This document shows positions 45,901-57,760 of a stretch of 64,000 bases of DNA, piece by piece. Made by a program: the position numbers and the translations under genes. Where the stretch lies: positions 223 through 64,222 of the forward strand of contig KZ992429.1 of assembly GCA_003614735.1 (NCBI GenBank), written 5' to 3'. This DNA comes from Thamnocephalis sphaerospora (Eukaryota; Zoopagomycota; Zoopagomycetes; Zoopagales; Sigmoideomycetaceae). Positions within the stretch are counted from its first letter, which is position 1. Each line of letters begins with the position of its first letter. Under the pieces are notes generated by a model. The model was given only the letters and a program-made list of their open reading frames with translations, searched no databases and was not told the origin of the DNA.

Positions 45901-46320
45901 GACCGCTGTTCCAGGCAAGCACCCGCTGACGCAAACATCCGGCATCCTGTGCTTACTCTTGTGCGCAGACGCCGGCTGAGGTGGCACGCCAGGCAATCGA
46001 CGCGGATGTGCACGCCATTGGTGTCTCATCGCTAGCGGCCGGGCACAAGACTCTGGTGCCTGCTTTGATCGAGGAGCTGAACAAACAAGGAGCAAGCGAT
46101 AAGATCATCATCTGTGGTGGTGTCATTCCGCCGCAAGACTACCAGTTTCTCTACGATGCTGGTGTCAGCTGCATCTTTGGCCCAGGCAAGCCACCTTTTG
46201 CGTTGCCTGCTGTGCTACTGCGTAGCTAACATTTGCGCGCGTATTTTAGGCACAAAGATCCCAATCTCGGCTCGCGAAGTAGTGTCCAAGGTGAACAGCC
46301 GGATCAAGCATGCTGCTTGA
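42957..46320 (+). CDS. MUT: Methylmalonyl-CoA mutase, mitochondrial
   Basis: Adenosylcobalamin enzyme converting methylmalonyl-CoA to succinyl-CoA in propionate, odd-chain fatty-acid and branched-chain amino-acid breakdown. The N-terminal [20 protein letters not shown] looks like a mitochondrial presequence. Substrate-domain landmarks: [109 protein letters not shown] and [20 protein letters not shown]. The cobalamin domain follows: [20 protein letters not shown] (DxHxxG base-off motif), then [12 protein letters not shown] and FGPGTKIP. Complete in one polypeptide. GC-AG introns occur at 43430-43501 and 46186-46249. The intron before 45424 contains a 10-C run. Confidence 0.95.
45407..45416 (+). 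repeat. Poly-C run (10) in a MUT intron
   Basis: Ten C bases serve as the pyrimidine tract between a TTAAC branch-like site and the acceptor TAG at 45422-45424. Homopolymer length may be inaccurate in the assembly but lies outside coding sequence. Confidence 0.85.
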
Positions 46321-46456
46321 ACATCTCAACACGGCCGGCGCGCAAATGCATTTGATGTCACCGTGTCATTTAATAATATGTCGCATACAAGGGACGCAGT
46401 GTCGATGTGCATTGCTTTGGCATTTTGCAGCCATGCATACGTATATGTGTATGTCT

Positions 46457-49400
46457 TCATGCTTGCTCAGTGGCAGATGGCGCCTGGACCATATCGACGT
46501 CTGCTGTGGTTGTATGTGCAGCGACAGCAGGCGCATCTATCACAGGTGCACTAGCGCGACCTGGAGTGGCGCGAATGCCCTGCTGCTCACGCTTCTGCTG
46601 CGTGTATTCGCGCAAACGTGGCTTCAAGGACGGTTCCTTGCTGAGAACGTCATTAAGCTGCGGTCGTGGCAGCTGCAACAGCAGATCAAATGATCGCGGC
46701 GCAATAAGCTACGGAAGCAGCAGCGTGTTAGCTTGACACTATGTAGTGCAGTATGCTAAAGTATGCCGCTTACCTTGCAGCAACGAATGAATCCCTGCCA
46801 GAGGGTGGCGTTTGTCCAGATGCGCTTGGACACCAGCCGTCTCAACAATGTGGTCACGTAACCAGCCAGCGAAGGGTGGATGATTACGCTTTGCAAGACC
46901 TAGAGGCACCAATGAACAATTTGCAGTAAAACGGCCACGCCACCTACACACTTACCGTTCGCATGAAAAGAGTGGGCAGTGTTGGCTGATCAATCAGCTG
47001 CTGTAGCACGACGGCCAGCACCTCGGCTGTGAAAATCTCCTTTTCTCCAAAGCAGATCTGCGTGGCTGCACACAGGATCAAAGTGTAAGCGGCAGTAGCA
47101 CAATAACGTCGACACAAGCGATGCAGGGTACTCACCTTCGGCCGCTTTCCGCAGACTCACAATACTCTCGTCAAACAAGTGCAGCGTAACCAGCAGCTCG
47201 GATGGCCCCAGTCTTGCTTGGTTGGCCGGCAGCATACCAGGTGCTGTTTGTGTTGTTGATGGTACCAGGATGCGCGATAGCACTTCGCGCACAATTTTAC
47301 GCTCATACTCGGTATTGTTGAGTAGGTTGATGATCTTTGGCAGGGCTTCCATAACCTCGTCCTAAGCAACAGTAGCGTCAGATTACGGCGCGCGTAGCAT
47401 CATCAGACACCGCGTGGCAGATTACCTTGTCCAGTCCGGAGACGATGGGAATCAAGAAGCGTGCATCGAGCTCGCGCTGTTGGTACATGGCTTTAACTAC
47501 CTCGACCAGACGCGCCGACGGCGGAACTGGGCCGGGAAACACAGCTCAAAGGTAAGCATCTCCACACACCCTTGCCTGTATGTACATACGCATGACCAGC
47601 CACCAACTTACCCTTGTCGGTGAGAATAATCAAGATACGCAAGGCGAGCGTCTCTCCGCCCTTGGGGAACGTGCGCAGTAGCTGTAAAAGTGCCGGCGAG
47701 TTCATCCCCATGGACTTGACGAGTGGATAAAGCTGCTGGCGAATGACGCGCTGCACCGATGCTGCGCAGTCGATGTAAACACCAAACAGGCTGCCACGTA
47801 CGCCAAAGAACGCAATAACACGGTTAGGTCGCGTGTAAACGTATATACACACAGCCAGTCGCATGAAACATACCCTTCTAGCAGAACATGCTTGCGCGAG
47901 CAAAGGGCAAAGTAGAGCTCAATGTGCCGGATTACGTCGGCTTCAGACCAGCGGGAGGTGTCAATAGTATGGTCGGCATGGTCGTTGATTTGCATCGCCT
48001 GCTGCTGTTCTTCCGCGGGTGCCGACACAGTATGCATATCAGCATCCTCTTGTGCAACGCTCTCACTACCGTTGACAGCAGCGCCAGAGGCTGTGCTGGC
48101 CAGGGTCTCCAAAGACTCGTGTGCAACCTCCACCTTGGCGATGCGCTCGAGGTGCTGATGCGCGAATGCTTCAGCTGGTTCACTCAGCGCTGAAACCTCC
48201 ACAAGCAGCTTTTTCACCGCAGCAATAGCGGCGGCTCGCTGTGTCTCCTCTGTGGCAACATGGCAAAATAAGTCAAGCATTAGCGTGCCGGCAGGTAGTT
48301 ATACTGGCAAATATATTGCCAATGCGGGTACATAGACTTACCCGAGTGAATGCAACGTTTCAGAAGCATGTCCAGCGAAGAATGCCTTAGTGGGATCCGC
48401 TTGAGCGCAATTGCGTACAAACAGTCGATTCCCAGCGAAAGGCTACTGCAAATGTTAGGCTAAAAGAATGAGCAGTGATTTTTTTGCCTCGGTCAGCTCA
48501 CCTTTCCTCGCCATCACACAGCCCAGATACAAGCTGTAGAATATCCTCTGTAATCGAAGGCAAGCCTAGCAAGAATTCGCTGAACTGGACTTCACTTGTG
48601 GCGTCTGCATTAAGCATGGCTTCCAGAAATGTGTTGACGCGCTGCGCATATGCGTCTCCATTGTCCCACCGCCACTCTTCATAAAGCCAGAGCAACGCTA
48701 AATCTCGCCTATCACGTAATCACATATTTGTGCCAGCAATAAGCATCCATTCTGTCCGCCTCGCTATGCGTGACATACCGGTGCTCCATGTCAGCCAAAA
48801 TATACTGCATTAGCTGTTCATCGTACGGCATCCTGGCCGCCGTCGGATCTGCACTGCTCACTCCTCGTACCGCAAGACGCACAACGATACGCATCCAAAC
48901 GGAGATGCTAATGCTGGTGTTTGTGTCGTCGCTCAACATGCGCTTGTAGCACTCATGGCCAAGTGCAATGAGCTCGTGGGCGGTAAAGGTATCGGGCCCA
49001 CGCAGCTCCGTCAGCTGAGTTGTCGGCGCAACCTCAGCCGGCTCGGTCTAACCGGCAGCCAAGATTGTACAGCGTAGTCAGCAACAGGCAGCGCACGTTC
49101 CAGCTAGTTGCGCTGCAACACCCACCTTAGCTGTAGTACTCTGCTCTACACCAATCCGCTCCTTTTGCTCTTCTTTGATGAGTGCTTCGCGCAGTTCAAC
49201 AATACTTTTGGTGGTATCCGTGGGCGCAACCGGCAGCGCTTCCTCTTGTGCCCGCACACGCACTGGCGCCACAGGCTGAGTCTGCACCAGATCGACAAAG
49301 CGCGGGTCACGGTGTCGAGGATCCTTCTCGGAAATCCGTACTTTCTTGCGTGGCGGGACCTCTGACGATATACCAACAATGGACAGACGGCGGTCCGACG

Positions 49401-51124
49401 CACCCTGATCATTGCAAACAGGTGAGCACACGCAGCCTGCCAGACCAGCTCACTCAAAAAGCACTTACCGCAGTAGCCTGTTTAAATTCCATCTGAGAAA
49501 TCGTAAAGAGCGAATTCACTGCCAGGTCTACCGCCAATTCTAGCGGTATGGCGGCCACATCGACTGTAAACGAGTAGCACACAGGATTCCGCCGATAGCC
49601 GGAAAGGATGAGCAATAGATTAGCTGCGCCCGTCAGCCCAACGGAATAGCACTTACATGCCGGGCCGGCACTCGCCTGTTCTGCGGCTAGCGCCGCGTTG
49701 GCGGCTGAATGAAAGCGCCGTGCAAATCAGTCATCCAGACACTATGCTGCCCACTTTCTCTGCGACGCCAGTAGCTATGTCACAACACATACCTGCTTCA
49801 CGTTGTTGCAAACGTGCCTGTCGACTCTGATAATGCGCCATCTCCTGCTCAAAGCCCATTACCTTTAGAGCTGCGATAGCATCGGCAGCTCGCTCGGCAT
49901 CGCCGCCCACGCTCCTGTACGCGCAAGGAATGGAGTACGCAGGCATGGAGAAAGTGCGTTTATTAGTAAACGTAGAGGCCAGGTATCGACGGCGTTCGCA
50001 TGTGTAACCAGCCCAGACAACGCACTTGAACAGACCCATCAGCATCACTTTTAGGTTCTTTCCATAGTATCGCCGGCGTTGCCCCGACCATTGCTGTGGC
50101 GGTGAGACGTAATATCCAAGAAGCGTCGTTGCCACTGATGCTGAGTGGGCGGGGCGTCGACGCACCAGCATACCAAGTATGCTCACGATTGCTGACGCCG
50201 TATTGCTAACAAGAGAATGCAATGTCAGCGCCAGTGACGAGAAAGCGGCGCTGCGGCATCGTCATTGCGACCTGAGACTTACGCAGATGTGACCGGTATC
50301 CAGCAGAGTAGCGTGCTTAAAATAGCCGCCCCCTCCTGCTCCAGTTCCTCGCGATGCAGGAATGGATGTCGTGTCGACGTAGGACAAATGTCAAGCGAAA
50401 TGTCATTCGCCTGACAGGTGCTCAAGATTAGCTGTAGCCACGCGTGTGCAAGTATTCCTCAGTCCCACCTTGGTCGCTCCGGTATTTCCGGAAGGTCCTG
50501 ACGGCGAAAATATCATAGCCAGCATGCCGAGAAACTTTGCCGACTGAATGCGCAGCATATCACTGAACGTGGTAGCTGCCACTTCAATAGCGTCATTCTT
50601 CAGCCGCATAACCGCGTCCCAAAGCGCCGCATCGGCATCTCCGACACAACTGGCGCATACACGCGCCGTTAGCGCCGTCATCTGGCTTCATCGTACCAAT
50701 TGACGCGTCCTTACCATTGCCAGAAGACCACGGGCACAATACGCGTGGCAAGACGGATGGCTTGATCTGCCACCAAGTGCTCAGGGTCGCGCAAAAGCGA
50801 CCTGGTTATTTCACACAACGAAAGTAGTGTAGTGCCTGGCGCGACAGTCTGGTGTCAGTGTGCGCCGTCGCGGCCCACAAACAACCGCGTCTCCTCAGCC
50901 CGCTTACCAAGATTACGCGATGCCGCGACAAGCACGTCCGCGCAGCTTAGCGCCCAGGCGCGTATTCTGCCATCGTTGTCTGTGGCAAGCGGTAGCAAAT
51001 TGGGCAGGAGATGGCGACCGAGCTCTGGCTCTGTGCGCGTTCGAGCCCTGATCTCCCGAAGCGCCTCTTCCAGACCTACACCTGGGCCAAAGCCCAGCGC
51101 AGACGTAAAGGCCTCCTCGGACAT
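46457..51124 (-). CDS. PTA1: Symplekin / Pta1, mRNA 3'-end processing scaffold
   Basis: Scaffold of the cleavage and polyadenylation factor. Start [20 protein letters not shown], then heat-repeat-like helices [20 protein letters not shown] and [28 protein letters not shown] (DUF3453 region). The C-terminal symplekin domain is clear: [73 protein letters not shown] and the [20 protein letters not shown] tail. The last two align closely with vertebrate symplekin. Many short introns; stop at 46457. Convergent with MUT, 136 bp between stops. Middle exons (48300-49700) were followed only roughly. Confidence 0.88.
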
Positions 51125-51288
51125 GTGGCTGTCTAGACGATGCGCTCAAGGCGCGTAGATGCAGGGTTGGCGTAAACGAGAGTAGCGCTGCAACGGCAGG
51201 CGTTTCCGTCAACAGGCGGGAAAAGCAGGCAGATGTGAGAAAGGAAAGGAACGCGGTCATCACCACCAATTCATAACATCAACCTTTA

Positions 51289-52410
51289 CTACACTACGAC
51301 ACGAAGTACAGCAAGATACAGGACCACACAGGAACGCCGCGCGCCATCGGCCTCTTGCCCATCGGAGGCATCGGCATCTTGCAGCACGCGCCATACATTG
51401 AACGTTTGCAGCAGATGCTCTAGCAGGCAAGCATGCACAAGATCCGAACGCAGCTCCTGCGCAAGTACCACCAGCGTAGTCTCACCAGCAAGTGTTGCTA
51501 GTGTATTCACAAACGCAGGTACAATGTGCTCATTGTAAGCACAGTCGCTCGCGATTATATAGTCCCATCGGAGATTCTTGGTCGCTGCATCATCGTGGTC
51601 TGCAGCATCATCGTTGCTTACTGGCAGATAGTGGGCCAGCGGCTCACCCCACATTAGCTCGGTTACACATACGCTCCCCATCACAGCAGCTGCTTTTGCC
51701 GGTCCCTGTCGCGGCGGTGGATTTCTTGCCAGGTCACCTCGTCGACGGCGTGCTTTGGTGTGTACAGTCGGCGTAGACGACTCCAGATGCGTCACCTGCC
51801 ATTCAGACACGCTGTCATGCAGAGGCAGCCCGTTTTCCTGTACATTCTTACGTATCAATGGCAGAAGCGTTTCCTGGTCGGTCAGGCACACATGCGCACC
51901 AAGTTGCGCGCAGGCCACGCCGCCAACACCGCAACCGCTGCCAAGTTCGATGCAGCGCCGACCTTGTAGTGGGAGTGCGTGTGCCGCATGCTGTGCTAGA
52001 AAGCGAGCTAGACAAATACTAGAGTCCCATACTACTGAACCGGTGGTGCCGCGTGCCCCAAGTAAACCTCGGTTCTGGTGAAAAGAAAGTTGATGAACAC
52101 GCCGCTGCGCGATATCTACGGCAGCACCAGTGTCAGCACTCTAGGACGCTCCAACAACGGCGGCAGACTCGTCGCCAAAGGCTGGCGTACCGTTTATCTC
52201 CAGCTCTAGTATGGCAGCTTTTTGGTTCACGTCGCGATTGTGCTCCCAACCTGCGCCAGACCTTTCGGTAAACAGTAGAAACACCTCCTCGTCACAGTCC
52301 AGGACTGGCAGGCAGGAAATCTCGCTGATTGCTCGCAATGCTGCTGCATTCAAGCCTGCTTGTGGCTGTGCGTCGCCTGTGGCTGCATTCTCTGTCGCGG
52401 ATTCATACAT
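51289..52410 (-). CDS. Family-16 (METTL21/Rkm5-like) protein lysine methyltransferase
   Basis: Seven-beta-strand SAM methyltransferase. Exon 1 starts MYESATENAATGDAQPQAGL (ATG 52410) and ends in VNQKAAILELEIN. A GTACGC donor then skips to DIAQRRVHQLSFHQNRGLLG, removing a run-on that hits a stop. TTGSVVWDSSICLARFLAQ, CIELGSGCGVGGVACAQLGA (motif I, SAM binding), VCLTDQETLLPLIRKNVQEN and WDYIIASDCAYNEHIVPAFV follow. The DCAYN motif in place of DxxY/H fits the Rkm5 or elongation-factor methyltransferase groups. An inserted Arg/acidic loop lies at about 51650-51780. The substrate cannot be told; stop at 51289. Confidence 0.82.
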
Positions 52411-52525
52411 TCTTGTGGTGGCGAATTTGCAAAGCAGAAAGGTGCACTTGGCGGCACTGTCAACGGTCTTTAATTCTCAAACACTGGCGCAATCACATTC
52501 ACGAAAGCTCCGCCACAACAGCTGC

Positions 52526-55500
52526 CTAAATGAAGAGCTCCACTGGCATCAGATTTTCGGCAGAAAAGTATGCGGCGCTGAGATTCTCCTTGACCAGGAA
52601 CTGGTTGGGGAATTCCACTGCAAGAAAAAATAATTAGTTTACGCCTGCCCGCATATCAACGTAGAAACACCTACCGATATGGCCGCGCACTTGACCAAGC
52701 ACCTCTTCAACCTTTTCTCGCGACATTTCCGGGTCGGCGACATGGCCACGCAGCACCTCTGTTGTCTTGGGCACGAACGCCGCGTATTCCTCCATCGTCG
52801 TAACTAACGCAACATGTTAGCATACTGCAGTGCTGTTCGCGCATCATGCATCGCGGCCTACGTACCAGTGTCATCGGGCACCTGAACCATGCAAGGCGAC
52901 AGAAAGGCCCAGCAGTACATTAGCGATGTTGTCGTCAACGTCGCCGCAGCCAATACTACTCACACAATGAAACACCTCGCGGAAGCACTGAGTGTTGCGA
53001 GCAGCCGTGCCGTTAAAGACGTCCGAAAACTTTTCGCTCAGCGGATCCACGAGTGCTTGCGCTGTCTCATCCATCTCATTGAAGAGGCACCCATCCACGC
53101 CCGACTGTTCCAGCATCTCTGCCAAGGTGCCGGGCGTGTATGTTGGCGTTGGGAAGTGCTTCAACAGGCGCATGTCCGTCTCCGGGAGCAGACCACAGTG
53201 CTCACGCATGAGCTGCATGCGTAGTGTATGCGCAAATTTGCCCGCCTTCCACTGCAACACGGCATAGAACGCGTCAGCGACAAGATCGCTAGTCGCAGCA
53301 CAAGCACTCAAGTACGGAATTACCTCTTGGCCAGCCATGCGGGTTTCGACCACATCAGTGTCCTCAACAATAACGCAAATCTCCGAGTCGCGGTTGCCCT
53401 CCATCGATCGGTCATTGATGTTGGCTAAAACGCAGCAGCAACTCATCTTAGCCGGATGATCGTTTGTGCTCACGCGTATGTGCGCACAAACCTGAACCAC
53501 AGATAACCACTTGGTCATCCACAATCATCAGCTTCGTATGAATGTACGTAAGCTCGGTCACATATTGCCATCCTGCGGCAATCTGCTTGTCTGCCACCTT
53601 GACCGCGTTGGCCAACAGCTGATCGGTAGTCGGCATAGCGTTACCGCTGGGTGTCTTGTCGTTCTCGTTACTCTGGCCTGTCAGCATGTCCGCACTAATA
53701 TTATCCGGAATCGGTGCAGCAATCTCCAGTGCATTGGTCGCCGTGGACACGTTTTCGGTCGCAGGTATCAATGACACGCTTTCACCATCATCGCTATTGG
53801 CCAGTGTACCGTCATGTTCCAACGGCTCCACCACAGTGGTAAGTGCTGGGTCACTCAATGTTGCCGTAGAAGGCCCACCGTGCACCTCCATCGTTGCCGC
53901 GGGCACTCCTGCTTGTGCTCGACTTTCGCGCAGCGCATCATCCACGCTGGGATCATAGTTAGGCACGACATTTGGCCTGGCTGCGTGAATCACGTCGTAA
54001 TTGCGCAGACCATAGAACGTAATGTAGTCCTCAGGGCGAAGACCCGCCGCCTGAAGACGAGCATAGATCGAGTCTTCTCCGCGAGCAATACTGATAAACT
54101 GATAGTTCATCACCATTCTGTCCGTAATGCGTGCCCGTTAGCCGCTGCCTACACGTTATGCCAAGATGTGTAGCTTTTCGCTATACTCACCGCAGCGTAC
54201 TCGCGTCCTTGGAGTCCACCTCAGCCTCAAAAGCCGGCATCAGCGGCATCAACACAACAACACGGAACGGCGTGCCATCCTGTGCAGCACGCAGAATACG
54301 ATTGACTAGCGCTCGGCCAATGTTGTTCTTGATCGTAAAGTCTGGATCATCCTTTGTAGACGTCACTGTTTTTACAATAAACGAGTCAGCAAGTAATGGC
54401 AGGAAACAACATAAATTACCTACCAAAGAACTGGTTCTCAATGTAGATAAAATGCTGTGCCTTGCTGATCACCTCAAGATACGCGTTCTGGATCGACCGC
54501 TAAAATGTGCAGCAGGTGAGACACTGTTGCATAGTCGACGGGTAACCTCACCCCCACACATGTGCACTTGCCTCGTGCTCGACACCGCTGCTCCACGGAG
54601 CACTGCTACGGATCACCTGGATGCTGCAGGTGCCGCGTGAGACCTGCTCATCACGCGTGCTAACAAACTCGCCAGATGGCATCAAAAAGGGAATTTGCTC
54701 CTTGACCATGCCCTTGTCGAGCTTGATAAAGTTCCAGCGCTCCACAAAATGACGCGCCACATCTCGCGCAGCTTGACCAACAACACAAAGCGATACATCG
54801 TGCCACGGCATCCGTGGCACATAACGCCGGTCTACTAGACGGAGTTCAGGCCTGTCGACTGAAATGGCGCGTTGTGTTCAGCGCCTGGTACACCCTTGAA
54901 TGCCCACACCATCGTCGACTGGCTGCTCGCCATGTCGCCTACCTCGGGAAAAGTCCTTTACACGCGGATTGCTGTAATCCTGACCTGGCCAGTACTCATC
55001 GTTGATGACATCGTAGTTTGGATCAAAGTCGGCCAGACGGTGCCCATGCGTGTCGTAGCGGCTAGTTGGCCCTATCAGTCACTGCAGACCAATAAAAGCA
55101 ACGTCACTGTGCATGATTCACATACCCAAAGCACATGTCCAAACCGCCCACAAATGCAACTTGGCTGTCGACAATGACCATTTTCTACGCAACATAGGTA
55201 TCATCATAGGTACATCAATATGAATCGCACCTTTGCCATCCTCCACGTGCCAAACAAAACAAACCTCATGATGCTGTGGCAGAGGCAAGCAATGTTAGAA
55301 ATACTGGATCGGCCAACATAAGCGCAACGACGAACAATGCCAGGGGGCACCTACCGCCCACAGGAATGTGGCACCAGCACCATGGTCTGGATGCCGCTGA
55401 ACCCTGATATTCGGATGCAGATTCTTCAGCGTTGTCTTGGTGTAGGCCGAATTGATGGTCAAGGCAAGCGACACTTCCTTGTACACGACCACATACACCT

Positions 55501-57359
55501 GCACGCCTTCTTCAGCCTTTTTCACCAGGAGGCGGTCGAGGCGATACTGCGTATTGGTTGCTGGCGGCCGTTTCAAATACTATTCGTTGCACACATCGCC
55601 CATCATGTTAACATGCAGCACACAACACACATCTTGGCTGCAGCACGTACCAGTTCAGGGCTCACCCACCATCCTTCAATGTAGATGGTTTCGGTGGCCT
55701 GCTCAAGCGCATCCGCCACAGCAGCAAAATAATCGTGTCCATCCACAAACCAGGTTGCCTGAGAGCGTGTGCGAATCGGAGCAAACGAGCCAAAGCGATA
55801 GCGATGGACGAAGCGCGTCTGCTTGCGCTGCATCTGTGCAGACATCAGCCACTCGTGCATGACACGCTTGTCGCCGCCGCGAATCTTTAGCTTGCGGCCT
55901 TGGTTGGAAAAGATTAGAACGTGCCGCCTTAGCGGGTTCTTGGAGTTATCTTCCTTGTACTCGATCTTGTAGCTTGGGTCGCAAAGCAGCAAGTCTCGCG
56001 GAACACGATCCGAGGTCGTGTCGGTCACACCAACGTATCTGCGCACATCGTCAAACCGACGACACGTCGTTACGAATATAATGCAATCTAGATGTGCAGC
56101 ATGTTTGCGGCAAGAAAAGGATACGAGTCGCGGATGACCACCCAGCGCTTTCTCCAATGACGCTTCAGCCAAAACTTGGCGCCCTTGCCTTCATGGTACA
56201 CGTCCAGATAGCCTTCCTTGCCTTTCCAGCCCTGGTCGGGCGCAATCGACAGTGCGCTGATTTCCAGAAACTCGGCCATCTCATAGGTGACCTCCATCTT
56301 CAGTGTCCGCATGATTGTGAGCAGATAGTCCTCAAACGCTTGGCGGCGCTTGGCAGCAATCTCTGCCGCCTTGCCCTGGTCTGTGAGATGCATCCGGCTA
56401 AGTGCGTAGTCCATGTTGCTTGGGAACGACGGCATCGAGCTCAGCCGACCCTGAAGATATTTTGCCGTGAGCGCCGAGTGCAGCTTGACAAAATCAAACA
56501 TCTTCCTGTAGATGACCCATTTCAGCGGGCCATATTTGAGCTCAATGCGGAATATGGTGTCTTTTCTGCCGCTTGGCTTCTGGCGATGGAGGCGACCTTC
56601 CGCTACCAAATCGGGTTGCATATCCCGCTCTGCCTCCAGAGGAATGGAAAGCTCACCCTCCATCAGCTCAGACTCTGGCCTGGAGTCGGTAATGCCAAGC
56701 TACGTGTCCGCAACGTCTAGCATCAGCATTTGGGCGCAGATCATGCTACAAAAGGTAGGCGCTTACCTGAAGGAAACTGTAGATGATGGTCGGCTATTGT
56801 CCACCGACCAGCAGAAAGGCACCGTAATTTGTTAGCGTGGATCTGAAAAATCTTCCACAGGCCATCACCTACCGGCTTGTGGCCGTGACTGTCCCGCTTC
56901 AGCCAGAATGCCGGTGCGGAGATGGCGGCGCTCGTGATGGCAAACGTGCCTCCCTCTTCTTCAACGAACTTTAGCCGGTTCTCATCGGCCTTTGCCATAA
57001 TCTGAGGAACGACCGCAGCGTGCGCAGCGCGACGAAGGCGGTCAATTGCAAGACTGCCGCTGCTGGCTGCCGAAGAGCGCTTGTCGCCGTCTAGCTGCAT
57101 ATCGTTATTGGTACCGTCGGTCGTCGTTGACGCAGCGGCAGCAGCCACAGCGGCCGCTGTAGTTGCGCTGTCGTTGCTAGACGCTAGCGATCTTTCCGCC
57201 GGCTTGGACGGCATAGCATGCTTCATCACAATGCGCGCAAAGCCTCCGCGCGCTGGCGGTCCTGCTGGTGCAGCTTCTGTTGCTGCCCAGGGCGGCACCC
57301 GCTCAACATGAGTCAAAGCCGCACGTCTACGCAATAGCAGCCCGTTGCCTACCTGACAT
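52526..57359 (-). CDS. PLD1: Phospholipase D1 (PX-PH-HKD type)
   Basis: Hydrolyses phosphatidylcholine to phosphatidic acid in membrane traffic and sporulation. Start [20 protein letters not shown]: the ATG at 57359 is followed two codons later by a short intron. An Ala/Asp-rich N-terminus leads to the PX domain ([41 protein letters not shown]) and PH domain ([33 protein letters not shown]). HKD motif 1 is [24 protein letters not shown], split by an intron. Then come [15 protein letters not shown] and HKD motif 2, [19 protein letters not shown], with [15 protein letters not shown]. The C-terminus reads [17 protein letters not shown] and ends PVELFI, as in eukaryotic PLDs. Both catalytic motifs are intact. 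Confidence 0.94.
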
Positions 57360-57760
57360 GGTGCTGATGTTGCTGTTGGCGTCACTGCTATAGGGTTGAC
57401 AGTCGCGTTCACAAAGAACAGCGACTTGAATGTTTAACAAATTCAAGCGAGCGGTCTGCGGACAATTCGGTGCGAAAGAGGAAGGAAAAGGTAGGTGACT
57501 GTGCGTGTAAATGCAAAAGAGAGGCACTGGCAAGAGCAGTGTTCCTGGCTGCTTGGCAGCGTAAAAGTGGACGGTAACGGACGAACGCGTGGCCGAGTAG
57601 CCCAACTGAGCCGCCTCAGGCTGCATTCACCTCGAATAGCCGGACACAGATGACGTACTGCCACAGCACATTGAGCGGTGTGACTGTAACCAGTAACTGT
57701 CGTCTATCCTTCTTTGACGACCTCGTTTACCCTCAAGCCATTCAAGTCTACCATTGCAGT
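57360..57760. other. Divergent promoter region PLD1/DCAF11
   Basis: About 400 bp between divergent start codons. Reading into it from PLD1 gives a frame with no motif. No repeat or other element stood out. Confidence 0.45.
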
